A stretch of 64,000 nucleotides of DNA, taken from contig NZ_JACNYL010000001.1 of assembly GCF_014692525.1 (NCBI RefSeq), positions 248,001 through 312,000 on the forward strand. Reading direction: 5' to 3'. Source of the stretch: Sphingobacterium chuzhouense (GTDB lineage: Bacteria > Bacteroidota > Bacteroidia > Sphingobacteriales > Sphingobacteriaceae). The notes under the pieces are model-generated. The model searched no databases, was not told where the DNA came from, and saw nothing but the letters and a program-made list of their open reading frames with translations. Position numbers and translations under genes: made by a program. Positions 45,264 through 53,562 of this stretch are shown piece by piece (position 1 is the first letter of the stretch; each line of letters opens with the position of its first letter).

Positions 45264-45707
45264 TTAAAATTTAACTGGTTTCGGTTTTTGAGCCTCATGT
45301 TTGTGCTCTGTTCCAGCATAAACATAAAGGTTTTTAAATAATTGACGACCTAAACGGTTTTTTGGTAACATCCCACGTACTGCCTTTTCGACAAGACGCT
45401 CTGGGTGTTTAGCCAACAACTCTTTTGGAGAGATAAAGCGCTGACCACCTGGGTAGCCTGTGTAGCGTACGTACACTTTGTCGCTTAACTTGTTTCCAGT
45501 CAACTTAATTTTGTCTGCATTGATAACAATCACGTTATCTCCACAGTCTACGTGTGGGGTGAACTCCGGCTTATGCTTGCCACGAATCACTTTTGCAATT
45601 TGGCTTGCCAAGCGCCCCAAAATCTCTCCTTCAGCGTCAACAACAATCCACTCCTTGTTAACGGTGTTTTTGTTGGCAGAGACAGTTTTGTAACTTAACG
45701 TATTCAC
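45264..45707 (-). CDS. rplM: 50S ribosomal protein L13, GTG start
   Basis: A 147-residue L13 protein: [33 protein letters not shown] near the N-terminus and [21 protein letters not shown] toward the end are the family signatures. The conserved [16 protein letters not shown]-terminus places the start at a GTG (45707); no ATG is available in frame nearby. It is the first gene of rplM-rpsI-rpsB-tsf, with a consensus promoter and a short structured leader directly upstream, so the operon is probably controlled at its 5' end. Confidence 0.97.
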   Translation of the reverse strand: MNTLSYKTVSANKNTVNKEWIVVDAEGEILGRLASQIAKVIRGKHKPEFTPHVDCGDNVIVINADKIKLTGNKLSDKVYVRYTGYPGGQRFISPKELLAKHPERLVEKAVRGMLPKNRLGRQLFKNLYVYAGTEHKHEAQKPKPVKF

Positions 45708-45747
45708 TTGCTTTTGCTTAAATAAAATAATTAATAAAATGTTCTAT

Positions 45748-45771
45748 CCTCTTGTAATCCCTACAATAAGG
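45748..45771 (-). ncRNA. Hairpin in the rplM leader (candidate ribosomal protein leader)
   Basis: At the predicted 5' end of the rplM transcript, CCU and UUGUA pair with UACAA and AGG around GGGAU, with a small internal loop. Autoregulatory leaders upstream of rplM have been proposed for Bacteroidia. I can see the hairpin but cannot confirm that it matches that family. Confidence 0.35.
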
Positions 45772-45775
45772 TCTG

Positions 45776-45807
45776 CAAAGGTACAATAATGGATTTGAAA
45801 ATACAAA
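45776..45807 (-). promoter_or_regulatory. Promoter of the rplM-rpsI-rpsB-tsf operon
   Basis: On the minus strand TTTG (45807-45804), 20 bases, then TACCTTTG (45783-45776), an exact TAnnTTTG match. Transcription should start near 45770, about 63 bases before the GTG start of rplM. Confidence 0.65.
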
Positions 45808-45846
45808 ACATTTTATCTAAGTTTGGAAAAACCTACTTGATATTAT

Positions 45847-46923
45847 ATGCAAACGAAGTACCTTTTTTATATTATTATTGGGTTGTTAAGCAACCTTACC
45901 AGTGTAAGGGCTCAGCAAGTTATCCCATCATCCAAACTTACTATTCAGGGCCGGGCGTTTGCGGAAAGTCCTGGCTTTCATCGGGTAGACACCACAAAAT
46001 ATCATGATCTCCCCCCGGCAGTAAAGAAATTATATACACATTCGGCGGGTCTGTTTGTCACGTTCCGTACGAACAGCACCAAGCTATCCATCGACTGGGA
46101 AACAGTGGATGCAGCGTTGGGTAACAACTCCACGCCTATCATGTCTCGTGGATTTGACGCCTACGTAAAAGAATCCAACGGTTGGCGTTTTGCCGGCGTA
46201 GCACGTCCACATCTAAAGAATGCAGAAAGCAGTTTTACTGTGGTCGAGAACATGGAGAAAACAGAAAAAGAGTTCCTCCTTTATTTTCCACTTTATAAGG
46301 GACTCCGTTCGTTTCAGCTACAAATAGATGAGGGAGCAACATTCACCCCAACTGTACAGAAGTACGATAAAAAGATAATTGTGTACGGTTCTAGCATTGT
46401 ACACGGAGCATCAGCCAGTCGCCCGGGTTTGGCATATCCCGCTAAGATTTCCCGCAGCATAAATGCTGATGTCATCAACATGGGAGTAAGTGGAAACGCG
46501 CGTATGGAACTGGAGGTTGCAAAAATGATCAATGACATCAAGGATGTGGATCTTATTGTTATGGATTGTGTGCCTAACAGTTCGCCCCAACAGGTAAAGG
46601 AACGCACTTTTGCTTTTGTACAAGAACTTCGGAAAGCACATCCGAACACCCCAATCTTGCTGATAGAGAGCATCACTAGGCAAATCGGAAATTACGACCA
46701 GAAGTGGAAAGAGCGGTTACAAGAACAAAACGCTAATTTCAAAACGGAATACGATCGGTTGGTTGCTGCTGGTTATAAGAACCTTTTCTACATCCCTACC
46801 GACCACCTTATCGGAGATGATTATGAAGGCACCGTGGACGGCACGCACCCGACAGACGTAGGATTTGAACGCATGGTAAAAATTATCCAGCCGGAAATTG
46901 AAAAAATATTGGATCTCAGATAG
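45847..46923 (+). CDS. SGNH/GDSL hydrolase family protein with N-terminal beta-sandwich (secreted)
   Basis: A 358-residue exported protein (signal peptide about residues 1-22, ending SVRAQ). An N-terminal beta-sandwich (about 30-165, the GxDLY-type domain: GLFVTFRTNSTKLSIDWE) precedes an SGNH hydrolase domain with block I YGSSIVHG (180-187, nucleophile Ser183), block III GVSGNAR (Asn217) and the C-terminal DGTHPTDVGF supplying Asp and His. Such enzymes are esterases, often removing acyl groups from glycans. Its substrate is unknown, and the divergent ribosomal operon next to it gives no clue. It starts 40 bases from the rplM promoter on the other strand. Confidence 0.9.
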   Translation: MQTKYLFYIIIGLLSNLTSVRAQQVIPSSKLTIQGRAFAESPGFHRVDTTKYHDLPPAVKKLYTHSAGLFVTFRTNSTKLSIDWETVDAALGNNSTPIMSRGFDAYVKESNGWRFAGVARPHLKNAESSFTVVENMEKTEKEFLLYFPLYKGLRSFQLQIDEGATFTPTVQKYDKKIIVYGSSIVHGASASRPGLAYPAKISRSINADVINMGVSGNARMELEVAKMINDIKDVDLIVMDCVPNSSPQQVKERTFAFVQELRKAHPNTPILLIESITRQIGNYDQKWKERLQEQNANFKTEYDRLVAAGYKNLFYIPTDHLIGDDYEGTVDGTHPTDVGFERMVKIIQPEIEKILDLR

Positions 46924-46971
46924 ATGAAAACTAACCCTAATTATGTATTTTGTGTGGTATAGCGACAGGCG

Positions 46972-48066
46972 ATGAAATACAAACAAATTAACAACAACTC
47001 CATCAATCAGATTATGTTGATCATTATCATTGTATTGATATTGATTCTCGTTTTCAGTAATCTATCCTATTATTTACCTGGTTTTTTAGGCGCTATTACG
47101 CTTTACATACTATTCCGTAAGTCCTATTTCTATCTTACGGACGTTCGAGGTTGGAAAAAATCATTGACCAGTATCTTTTTTATCGTGCTTTCGATCGTAT
47201 TTATCGTATTGCCCCTCTGGGCGCTTATCGATTATCTGATTGCACAGCTCAACAGTTTTCTAGGTAATCGCGAAGAAATTATTGAGAAATTCAACATGTT
47301 AAAGGAATATATGGCCGACAAACCCCTTTTAAGGGATATCGACATGTCAGATGCTGCTTTATTAGCTTTTCTGCAAAATTTGACCCGCTATGTACCTAGC
47401 ATCTTAAATTCTGTTGCTGAAGTGGCGGTCAATATTATCGTAACGCTCTTTGTCCTGTATTTTATGCAGGTACATGCAAAAAAGATGGAAATCACGATTT
47501 ACCGTGCTATTCCATTCAGCCGCATAAGCAAGCAGGAGATATGGGACGAAGTAAATATGATGGTTCGTTCAAATGCGCTAGGAATTCCTATACTTGGATT
47601 TTTCCAAGGTGTAGTTGCCATGGTAGGATATTGGATTTTCGGCGTCGAAAGTTATATCTTGCTTGGACTATTGACCGGTATAGCATCTATCATCCCTATT
47701 TTGGGAACTATGACTATTTATGTTCCCATCTGCCTCATCTCATTCGCAACAGGTTCTCTTGGCAACGCGATTGGTTTGACCCTTTACTGTTTCTTTTTGG
47801 TAGGAGGCATCGACAACATTCTACGCTTTACTATTTTAAAAACCATCGGAAATGTCCCACCTATGATCACGGTATTTGGCGTGTTATTAGGTTTAAATCT
47901 TTTTGGTATGCTTGGGCTTATCTTTGGCCCCTTGATTCTCTCTTCCATTGGAGTATTGGTCAAAGTATACAGCAATGAATATGGTAAAGGCATCGTGCGG
48001 GATTATAGACGTACGCGCATACCACAACAAAATGATTCGCCTCCGATAAATACAGATAACGAATAA
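46972..48066 (+). CDS. AI-2E family transporter (UPF0118 permease)
   Basis: A 364-residue inner membrane protein with about eight hydrophobic segments: two near the N-terminus (IMLIIIIVLILILVFSNL and the following helix), a soluble central part (about 85-140), and a C-terminal block with LLGLLTGIASIIPILGTMTIY and ITVFGVLLGLNLFGMLGLIFGPLIL, the latter being the family hallmark. Members have been linked to autoinducer-2 export and to Na+(Li+)/H+ antiport, so the substrate is open. It starts 48 bases after the SGNH hydrolase stop and may be co-transcribed with it. Confidence 0.9.
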   Translation: MKYKQINNNSINQIMLIIIIVLILILVFSNLSYYLPGFLGAITLYILFRKSYFYLTDVRGWKKSLTSIFFIVLSIVFIVLPLWALIDYLIAQLNSFLGNREEIIEKFNMLKEYMADKPLLRDIDMSDAALLAFLQNLTRYVPSILNSVAEVAVNIIVTLFVLYFMQVHAKKMEITIYRAIPFSRISKQEIWDEVNMMVRSNALGIPILGFFQGVVAMVGYWIFGVESYILLGLLTGIASIIPILGTMTIYVPICLISFATGSLGNAIGLTLYCFFLVGGIDNILRFTILKTIGNVPPMITVFGVLLGLNLFGMLGLIFGPLILSSIGVLVKVYSNEYGKGIVRDYRRTRIPQQNDSPPINTDNE

Positions 48067-48163
48067 TAAGAGATGATTTTGTGACAACATTCACTTTTTC
48101 ACATTACTTTCATCATCCCTGCTCCATTGTTTTTTGCTTAAATTAGCAAAAAAAGGAGTAGTT

Positions 48164-48907
48164 ATGAATGAATTAGATAATAAAGTCGCCATCGTTACAG
48201 GTGGTGCATCTGGAATCGGAAAAGCTATTGTGCAGGCTTTCGTAAAAGCGGGTGCTAAGGTAATAGCTGCCGATTTAAATGAAAAATTAGGAAATGAAAT
48301 CGCTGCCAGCGACCCAAATGGTAACATCATATTTGTTAAAGCTGACGCTGCTTCACCAGAAGACAATAAAAAGCTTGTAGATGCTGCTATCGAAAATTTC
48401 GGGGCACTGCACATCGCCGTCAACAATGCCGGTATCGGCGGAGCGTCTGCTATTGTAGGTGAATATCCATTGGAAGCCTGGAACAAGGTGATCGATATCA
48501 ATTTAAATGGTGTATTTTACGGTATGCATTATCAGCTCCCAGAAATCGAAAAAGTGGGCGGCTCTATCATCAATATGGCATCTATATTAGGACAGGTGGG
48601 CTTTGCCCAGTCGTCAGCCTACGTTGCTGCTAAACACGGTGTTGTGGGTCTTACCAAAGCCGCTGCATGGGAATACGGTACAAAAGGTGTCCGAATCAAC
48701 GCTATAGGCCCTGGGTTTATCTCCACACCACTTGTAGACAATGCCTTGGATAAGCAAACACTAGATTATCTTGCTACACAGCATGCAATGCAGCGGTTAG
48801 GAAAACCCGAAGAGGTTGCTGAGCTGACATTGTGGTTAGCATCGGATAAATCCAGCTTTGTCACTGGTTCATATTATCCTGTCGATGGCGGTTATTTAGC
48901 GAAGTAA
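48164..48907 (+). CDS. Short-chain dehydrogenase/reductase (SDR), classical type
   Basis: A 247-residue Rossmann oxidoreductase. The cofactor motif TGGASGIGKA (about residues 13-22), NNAGIGG (about 89-95), the catalytic Ser in NMASILGQVGFAQSSAYVAAKHG with Tyr and Lys in the YxxxK order (YVAAK), and the C-terminal VTGSYYPVDGGYLA are all present. An acidic residue after the second strand (AADLNE) suggests NAD(H) preference. The ATG at 48164 follows a clear AAAGGAG Shine-Dalgarno; the frame extends ten codons upstream but that start is less likely. Substrate unknown. A hairpin terminator follows. Confidence 0.93.
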   Translation: MNELDNKVAIVTGGASGIGKAIVQAFVKAGAKVIAADLNEKLGNEIAASDPNGNIIFVKADAASPEDNKKLVDAAIENFGALHIAVNNAGIGGASAIVGEYPLEAWNKVIDINLNGVFYGMHYQLPEIEKVGGSIINMASILGQVGFAQSSAYVAAKHGVVGLTKAAAWEYGTKGVRINAIGPGFISTPLVDNALDKQTLDYLATQHAMQRLGKPEEVAELTLWLASDKSSFVTGSYYPVDGGYLAK

Positions 48908-48991
48908 GTGTAAATACAACATTATCTGAACTATGACCAAACGATTGTGGCAAGAAACATGATTTTTTGAAAAACCATTTAACCGGAAAGC

Positions 48992-49017
48992 GGGTGACCT
49001 GTGTGTCACCCTTTTCT
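48992..49017. terminator. Terminator between the SDR gene and folC
   Basis: GGGTGAC (48992-48998) and GTCACCC (49005-49011) with a six-base loop, followed by TTTTCT on the plus strand. It ends the SDR transcript and may also serve the convergent folC transcript, though the T run on that side is poor. Confidence 0.75.
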
Positions 49018-49044
49018 GTTAGGTATACCAGCAGACTTCGCAGC

Positions 49045-50349
49045 TCATTTATAATCCTTCAACACATCCGCGACCACAAAATTGCTTCCCCCAACAAAAA
49101 TTAAATCGCTTTCTTGATACGCTTCTTTTGCCGAAGCCAGAGCATTATTTACAGATGGATAAGCATCTCCAGCCAATCCATATCGTTCGGCCTTAATTTT
49201 CAATTCATTCGCAGGCAATGCGCGTGGCATATCTGGACTACAGAAATAATAAACAGCATCCTTCGGGAGCTGGGGAAGCATGTGGCTTAAGTCTTTATCA
49301 CGCATAGCTCCGATAACAACATGTAAATCATTATGTACCGTTGCCTGGATATTAGCCATCACCTCGCGAATGCCATCTTCATTATGTCCCGTGTCACATA
49401 TGATGAATGGATCTATTGACAGCGTTTGCCACCTTCCTTGTAACCCGGTATTCTGCTCGACATGGGCGAGCCCTTCATGCAACTGCTCTTCTCCAATCGC
49501 CCACCCTCGTTCCCCCAGTTCATCCAACGCGGTCAATACTCCTAAGATATTCTTTTGTTGATAACGCCCCGCCAGTCCAACATATACCTCTTTAGTCAGA
49601 TGATGTATGTTATCCACTATCCTCAATATTAAACCTTTACCGCTACGTTCACAAGACTGTACAGTTAATTCTGTTGAAGCAAAACGTAGGGGAGCATTCA
49701 TTTGGCGTGCTTTCTGTTCAAAGACATACGCTATTGTTTCGTCTCGTTCCGATAGAACAACTGGCACTTGCAGTTTGATGATACCGGCTTTTTCGCCTGC
49801 TATTTCTGCCAATGTATTTCCGAGCAAATCGGTATGATCCATACCGATATTGGTGATCAAACATAACTCTGGATGCAAAATATTGGTACTGTCCAGTCTT
49901 CCTCCTAATCCTACTTCGATAACAGCAACATCTACCTGCTCCGTTGCAAAATAATCAAACGCCATAGCTACGGTCACCTCAAAAAAAGAAGGTTGTATTT
50001 CTTCTATCAAGACACGGTGTCGATTAACAAAATTTATCACGTTTTCTTGCGGAATCATCTCTCCGTTTATACGGATACGTTCCCTAAAGTCAACGAGATG
50101 GGGAGATGTGTATAATCCGGTTTTGTATCCAGCGGAAGCCAAAACAGAAGCCAATAGGTGGGATGTGGAACCTTTTCCGTTTGTTCCGGCGACATGGATA
50201 GATTTAAATTTTGTATGAGGATTGCCCAACGCCTGGCAAAAACGCACCGTGTTGTCAATATCTTTCTTGATTGCGCTTGCACCATCACGGGTAAACATGG
50301 GTAATCGAGCAAACAGATACTCGATTACCTCATCATAAGTTCTTATCAT
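49045..50349 (-). CDS. folC: Bifunctional folylpolyglutamate synthase / dihydrofolate synthase
   Basis: A 434-residue Mur-ligase family enzyme. The ATP-binding loop is VAGTNGKGSTSHLL (residues 53-66), followed by GLYTSPHLVDFRERI; EVGLGGRLDSTN (about 151-162) and TNIGMDHTDLLG are the other signature blocks. It adds glutamate to dihydropteroate and to folates in the cytoplasm. It is the last gene of the TPR-barrel-SPOR-ExbB-ExbD-TonB-folC series, starting seven bases after the TonB gene, so it is presumably co-transcribed although its function is unrelated. Confidence 0.96.
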   Translation of the reverse strand: MIRTYDEVIEYLFARLPMFTRDGASAIKKDIDNTVRFCQALGNPHTKFKSIHVAGTNGKGSTSHLLASVLASAGYKTGLYTSPHLVDFRERIRINGEMIPQENVINFVNRHRVLIEEIQPSFFEVTVAMAFDYFATEQVDVAVIEVGLGGRLDSTNILHPELCLITNIGMDHTDLLGNTLAEIAGEKAGIIKLQVPVVLSERDETIAYVFEQKARQMNAPLRFASTELTVQSCERSGKGLILRIVDNIHHLTKEVYVGLAGRYQQKNILGVLTALDELGERGWAIGEEQLHEGLAHVEQNTGLQGRWQTLSIDPFIICDTGHNEDGIREVMANIQATVHNDLHVVIGAMRDKDLSHMLPQLPKDAVYYFCSPDMPRALPANELKIKAERYGLAGDAYPSVNNALASAKEAYQESDLIFVGGSNFVVADVLKDYK

Positions 50350-50356
50350 GGAAAGA

Positions 50357-51178
50357 CTACCTTAACTTGAAGTTGAAAACAATGATCCCCGTTTGAGATT
50401 CTGGAGCATTTGGCAATTGGTTTAAACGCGCTGACATCATCGCACGCTCACATTTCTCCAATAGAGCACGGCTCGATATTGTTGTTCCTCTTACGCCCGC
50501 CCGCGCATGCGTAACTACACCATTTTTGTTCACTCTAAACTCTACCGCTACCCGACCGGCTTGCTGGCCATTGTCGTCTATGTTAGGTGGTACTTCAAAC
50601 CGTCTATTGGCGATCGATAACATCATATTTCCATCTCCAGACCCTCCTTCACCATAATTGCTTGCCAACGGGTCACCTAGATTACTACCTTGATTTCCAG
50701 CTGTTGTTCCGGTTCCGTCACCTCGGCCCGCGGCATTATTTTGCTTGCCTTTATATAATGCGTTCGGATTCACTGCAGGCTTAGACTCTTTCTTTTCCGG
50801 TGTAGCAACATCTGCATTTGCCTGTACTGGCTTTTCCTGTTTAGGCACTGCCGGTGCGTCATCCATATCTTGTGTAGCAACTACCTTGTCCGTCACCTGC
50901 TGCGACGGCGTAGGCACAGGGGTAGTATTCGGATCTACTTTATCGGGTTGCACATTATTGGCCTCCTCACTCATCGATGGCTCGTCGACACTCATATAGT
51001 CATCTCCCATTCCTTCATCGGCGGTACCATAATTAACAATGATACCCCCCATACCGTAACGTGGAATATCTCCCCCAAAAACGATAAAGAAGCCAATCAA
51101 CACGAATAAACCCATCACTGCAGTCGATAAACCGAGTGCCTTGGGCATATTATTTTCCTCTTGTGAATGATAGTACAT
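50357..51178 (-). CDS. TonB-like energy transducer protein
   Basis: A 273-residue protein with a short cytoplasmic N-terminus, one membrane helix (about residues 14-35, LSTAVMGLFVLIGFFIVFGG), a Pro/Lys/Glu-rich periplasmic linker and a C-terminal TonB-like domain (about 190-273) with RVAVEFRVNKNGVVTHARAGVRG and GIIVFNFKLR. The TonB motif pattern of a conserved membrane His is not evident near the N-terminus. It transmits proton motive force from ExbB/ExbD to outer membrane transporters. It follows exbD by 107 bases and precedes folC by seven. Confidence 0.87.
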   Translation of the reverse strand: MYYHSQEENNMPKALGLSTAVMGLFVLIGFFIVFGGDIPRYGMGGIIVNYGTADEGMGDDYMSVDEPSMSEEANNVQPDKVDPNTTPVPTPSQQVTDKVVATQDMDDAPAVPKQEKPVQANADVATPEKKESKPAVNPNALYKGKQNNAAGRGDGTGTTAGNQGSNLGDPLASNYGEGGSGDGNMMLSIANRRFEVPPNIDDNGQQAGRVAVEFRVNKNGVVTHARAGVRGTTISSRALLEKCERAMMSARLNQLPNAPESQTGIIVFNFKLR

Positions 51179-51285
51179 GTCTATTTCATCTATTTATTTT
51201 CTTTCAATGGTTGATGAGCACTGTCCCGATAAGTCGAAATCAGTTTCATTACCTTTTGACCATATGATTGCCAAATCGTTTAATC

Positions 51286-51693
51286 CTAATCTTTCTTAGG
51301 CTCGGTTGCCAAAACCATCCTTACGCGATTCCTATTCGCTATATCCATTACAGAGATAACATTTTGGATAGGCACTGCGCTATCTGCATACAGCATTATC
51401 GTCAATTCTTCGCCACTGGCTATATTCGACTGAATAAGAGGTTCCAATTGCTCTAAACTGACAGGTTGTTTATCTACATGATATATCAAGTCTGACGTAA
51501 TCGAAACAGTCATGGTCTTTTTTGCTACGGATTGCTCGCCTGCACTGGATTTTGGCAACAACAATTTGACCACTTGTGGGTTCGCCACAGCAGAAGCCAA
51601 CAAAAAGAATAACATCAAGAAGAACATGATATCGTTTAGTGCCGCTGTGTGCACCTCCGCTGTGGGCTTATGTCGTCTATTTCTTAAATTCAT
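51286..51693 (-). CDS. exbD: Biopolymer transport protein ExbD/TolR
   Basis: A 135-residue protein with one membrane helix close to the N-terminus. The key aspartate of the family is Asp21 in LNDIMFFLMLFFLLASA, and the periplasmic part includes LPKSSAGEQ and VSLEQLEPLIQS. ExbD shuttles protons with ExbB to energise TonB. It starts 11 bases after exbB ends. A TolR assignment is possible, but the adjacent TonB-like gene favours ExbD. Confidence 0.92.
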   Translation of the reverse strand: MNLRNRRHKPTAEVHTAALNDIMFFLMLFFLLASAVANPQVVKLLLPKSSAGEQSVAKKTMTVSITSDLIYHVDKQPVSLEQLEPLIQSNIASGEELTIMLYADSAVPIQNVISVMDIANRNRVRMVLATEPKKD

Positions 51694-51704
51694 TGTACAA
51701 AGTT

Positions 51705-52397
51705 TTACGCTCCCGGCTCATCCAATAAATCGATAAACTCAACTGCTTCTGTTTCCATACGAAGAATCAATCGCTCTACCATCATATTCAACGCATGATA
51801 ACCGATATATGCCAAGATACCTACCGTCAATCCACTGGCCGATGCAATCATCTTCACGTAAAGACCACCCGAAACTGTACCAATGTCTATACCGCCAGCC
51901 ATTTCTACTTCACGAAAAATCTGAATAACCCCAAAAATTGTTCCTACGAATCCCATCATGGGTGCGATACCCGCCACAATACCCAAAATATTGATATTTT
52001 TCTCCAACTTGGAAACCTCCAGTTTACCGGCATTTTCTATGGCTCCTTCGATATCTTTAATCGGTCTTCCTACTCGAGCTAACCCTTTTTGGAGCATCCG
52101 GCCCAAAGCTGAATTACTTGAACGACACACAGCAATTGCAGCATCCAAGCGCCCAGACATCACATTACTCTTCACCTGCGACATCAAACCCGTGTCAGAT
52201 TTTGTCGCTTTCCTAATCGTTATATACCGTTCAAAGAAGATCACCAACGCGAGAAATAAAAGAAACGTGATGGGAATCATGATCCATCCACCTTTCATTA
52301 ACATCTGAATCATGTTTAGGTTCTCTTCTGCCGTTGCTAACTCTAGTGTCTGCTGTTGAACTGTGTTCAACGAATCCATACCTTGCATAAATGACAT
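51705..52397 (-). CDS. exbB: MotA/TolQ/ExbB proton channel family protein
   Basis: A 230-residue protein with three membrane helices: one near residues 33-55 (GGWIMIPITFLLFLALVIFF), two in the C-terminal half (VAGIAPMMGFVGTIFGVIQIF and SGLTVGILAYIGYHAL). These match ExbB/TolQ, the pentameric partner of ExbD. It opens the exbB-exbD-tonB trio and lies 42 bases after the SPOR-domain gene. ATG at 52397; a second Met three codons downstream is possible. Confidence 0.93.
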   Translation of the reverse strand: MSFMQGMDSLNTVQQQTLELATAEENLNMIQMLMKGGWIMIPITFLLFLALVIFFERYITIRKATKSDTGLMSQVKSNVMSGRLDAAIAVCRSSNSALGRMLQKGLARVGRPIKDIEGAIENAGKLEVSKLEKNINILGIVAGIAPMMGFVGTIFGVIQIFREVEMAGGIDIGTVSGGLYVKMIASASGLTVGILAYIGYHALNMMVERLILRMETEAVEFIDLLDEPGA

Positions 52398-52439
52398 TGT
52401 CTTTCTTATCTAATTGTTTATTTTTTTTATTTGTTAACC

Positions 52440-53522
52440 CTATCTTATCTTATCCGGCCAAGCATCCCTTATGTGATGCCTTTGCACATATTTTAATGCC
52501 GAATCCACCTCCTGTTTTGTTTCATAAGAATCCCAAATTACTTTCTTGCGATTCTTTGCCAGGTTACTCGGAATGACCCTTACCCGAGGAAACCCGGCTT
52601 TATTATATGATTCCGCTTGTTCGTAAGCCTGTGCCAACGTTTTATGTGATCCAATGACAATCTGCCACGTGTGGTGTTCAGGAACCAACGGCCCCTTCTC
52701 TATTGCTTTTAATTTGGCACTATCTACAGGATGCTGTGTCAATGAATCAGTGACCTTTGTAGAATCTCCCGCCAGAGAAAGCGCTGTTGTATCTTGTCCG
52801 CTCAGATTCGAATCAACGGTCGTCACGGGTGTCTGTTTTGACGTCGCTGTCGGTTGGTTTTGATTTGCTAAATACAACGCGACCATAATACCCAAAGCGA
52901 TCAATACGATAATGACGTACCATATCGTGTTACTACGTGATGCTGATACTCCCTTTTCGTCAACAACAGTTGGTTCCACAATATCTGCTGCAACAGGTTG
53001 TTCTATCTCTGCTGTTACTGGTATTTCCTCTTGCGGTTCATCAACTACAATAGGCATCTCCTCCTCTACAGGTTCTACGGCCTTTGGTTGCTCTGGCTCT
53101 AGTGTATCCTCTTTGACAGATCGCGGTTGCCCGGCTATTGCTTCTACAGGTTCATAATGGAAACCCGATAGATCCAATGCTTTGAATACATAACTATCTC
53201 CATAACTTACCAAATGACCTAAATCGTCTAGCTTCGCCTGACCATCTTCTTGTACACGACGAAGCAAATCTGCCACTTGTAACGCCACCGCTTCCCCCGC
53301 CTCCTTCCGGTCTATAAGCTGGAGTTGTTGTATATATTGGATAAAATCGTATCCTTGCTTACTTGTTCTATCGAAATCGATATAGGTAATAGGAGGAAGA
53401 TAAACATTCCGCTTCTCATCATACGTTGCCGGCGTATGATTCCGCCTAAAGGAGCCCAACCCTTCTACATATACCTCGGATTGCCTTTTTAACAGATTAT
53501 AAACGTTTTTACCTAAATTCAT
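52440..53522 (-). CDS. HU-CCDC81-like and SPOR domain membrane protein
   Basis: A 360-residue protein with a rare domain order. Residues 1-about 60 (GKNVYNLLKRQSEVYVEGLGSFRR) and about 62-128 (the AKLDDLGHLVSYGDSYVF part) resemble the two HU-like domains of the CCDC81 type, a DNA-binding fold adapted to other use. A Glu/Val/Pro-rich linker leads to one membrane helix (about 198-215, IWYVIIVLIALGIMVALYLA), then a periplasmic linker and a C-terminal SPOR domain (about 283-360, HTWQIVIGSHKTLAQAYEQA), which binds glycan strands stripped of peptides at division sites. It therefore links a cytoplasmic HU-like module to peptidoglycan. It precedes exbB by 42 bases. Confidence 0.87.
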   Translation of the reverse strand: MNLGKNVYNLLKRQSEVYVEGLGSFRRNHTPATYDEKRNVYLPPITYIDFDRTSKQGYDFIQYIQQLQLIDRKEAGEAVALQVADLLRRVQEDGQAKLDDLGHLVSYGDSYVFKALDLSGFHYEPVEAIAGQPRSVKEDTLEPEQPKAVEPVEEEMPIVVDEPQEEIPVTAEIEQPVAADIVEPTVVDEKGVSASRSNTIWYVIIVLIALGIMVALYLANQNQPTATSKQTPVTTVDSNLSGQDTTALSLAGDSTKVTDSLTQHPVDSAKLKAIEKGPLVPEHHTWQIVIGSHKTLAQAYEQAESYNKAGFPRVRVIPSNLAKNRKKVIWDSYETKQEVDSALKYVQRHHIRDAWPDKIR

Positions 53523-53562
53523 CCTATTTTCTATTAACTTACAAAGTTATAATGTTCTGCGA

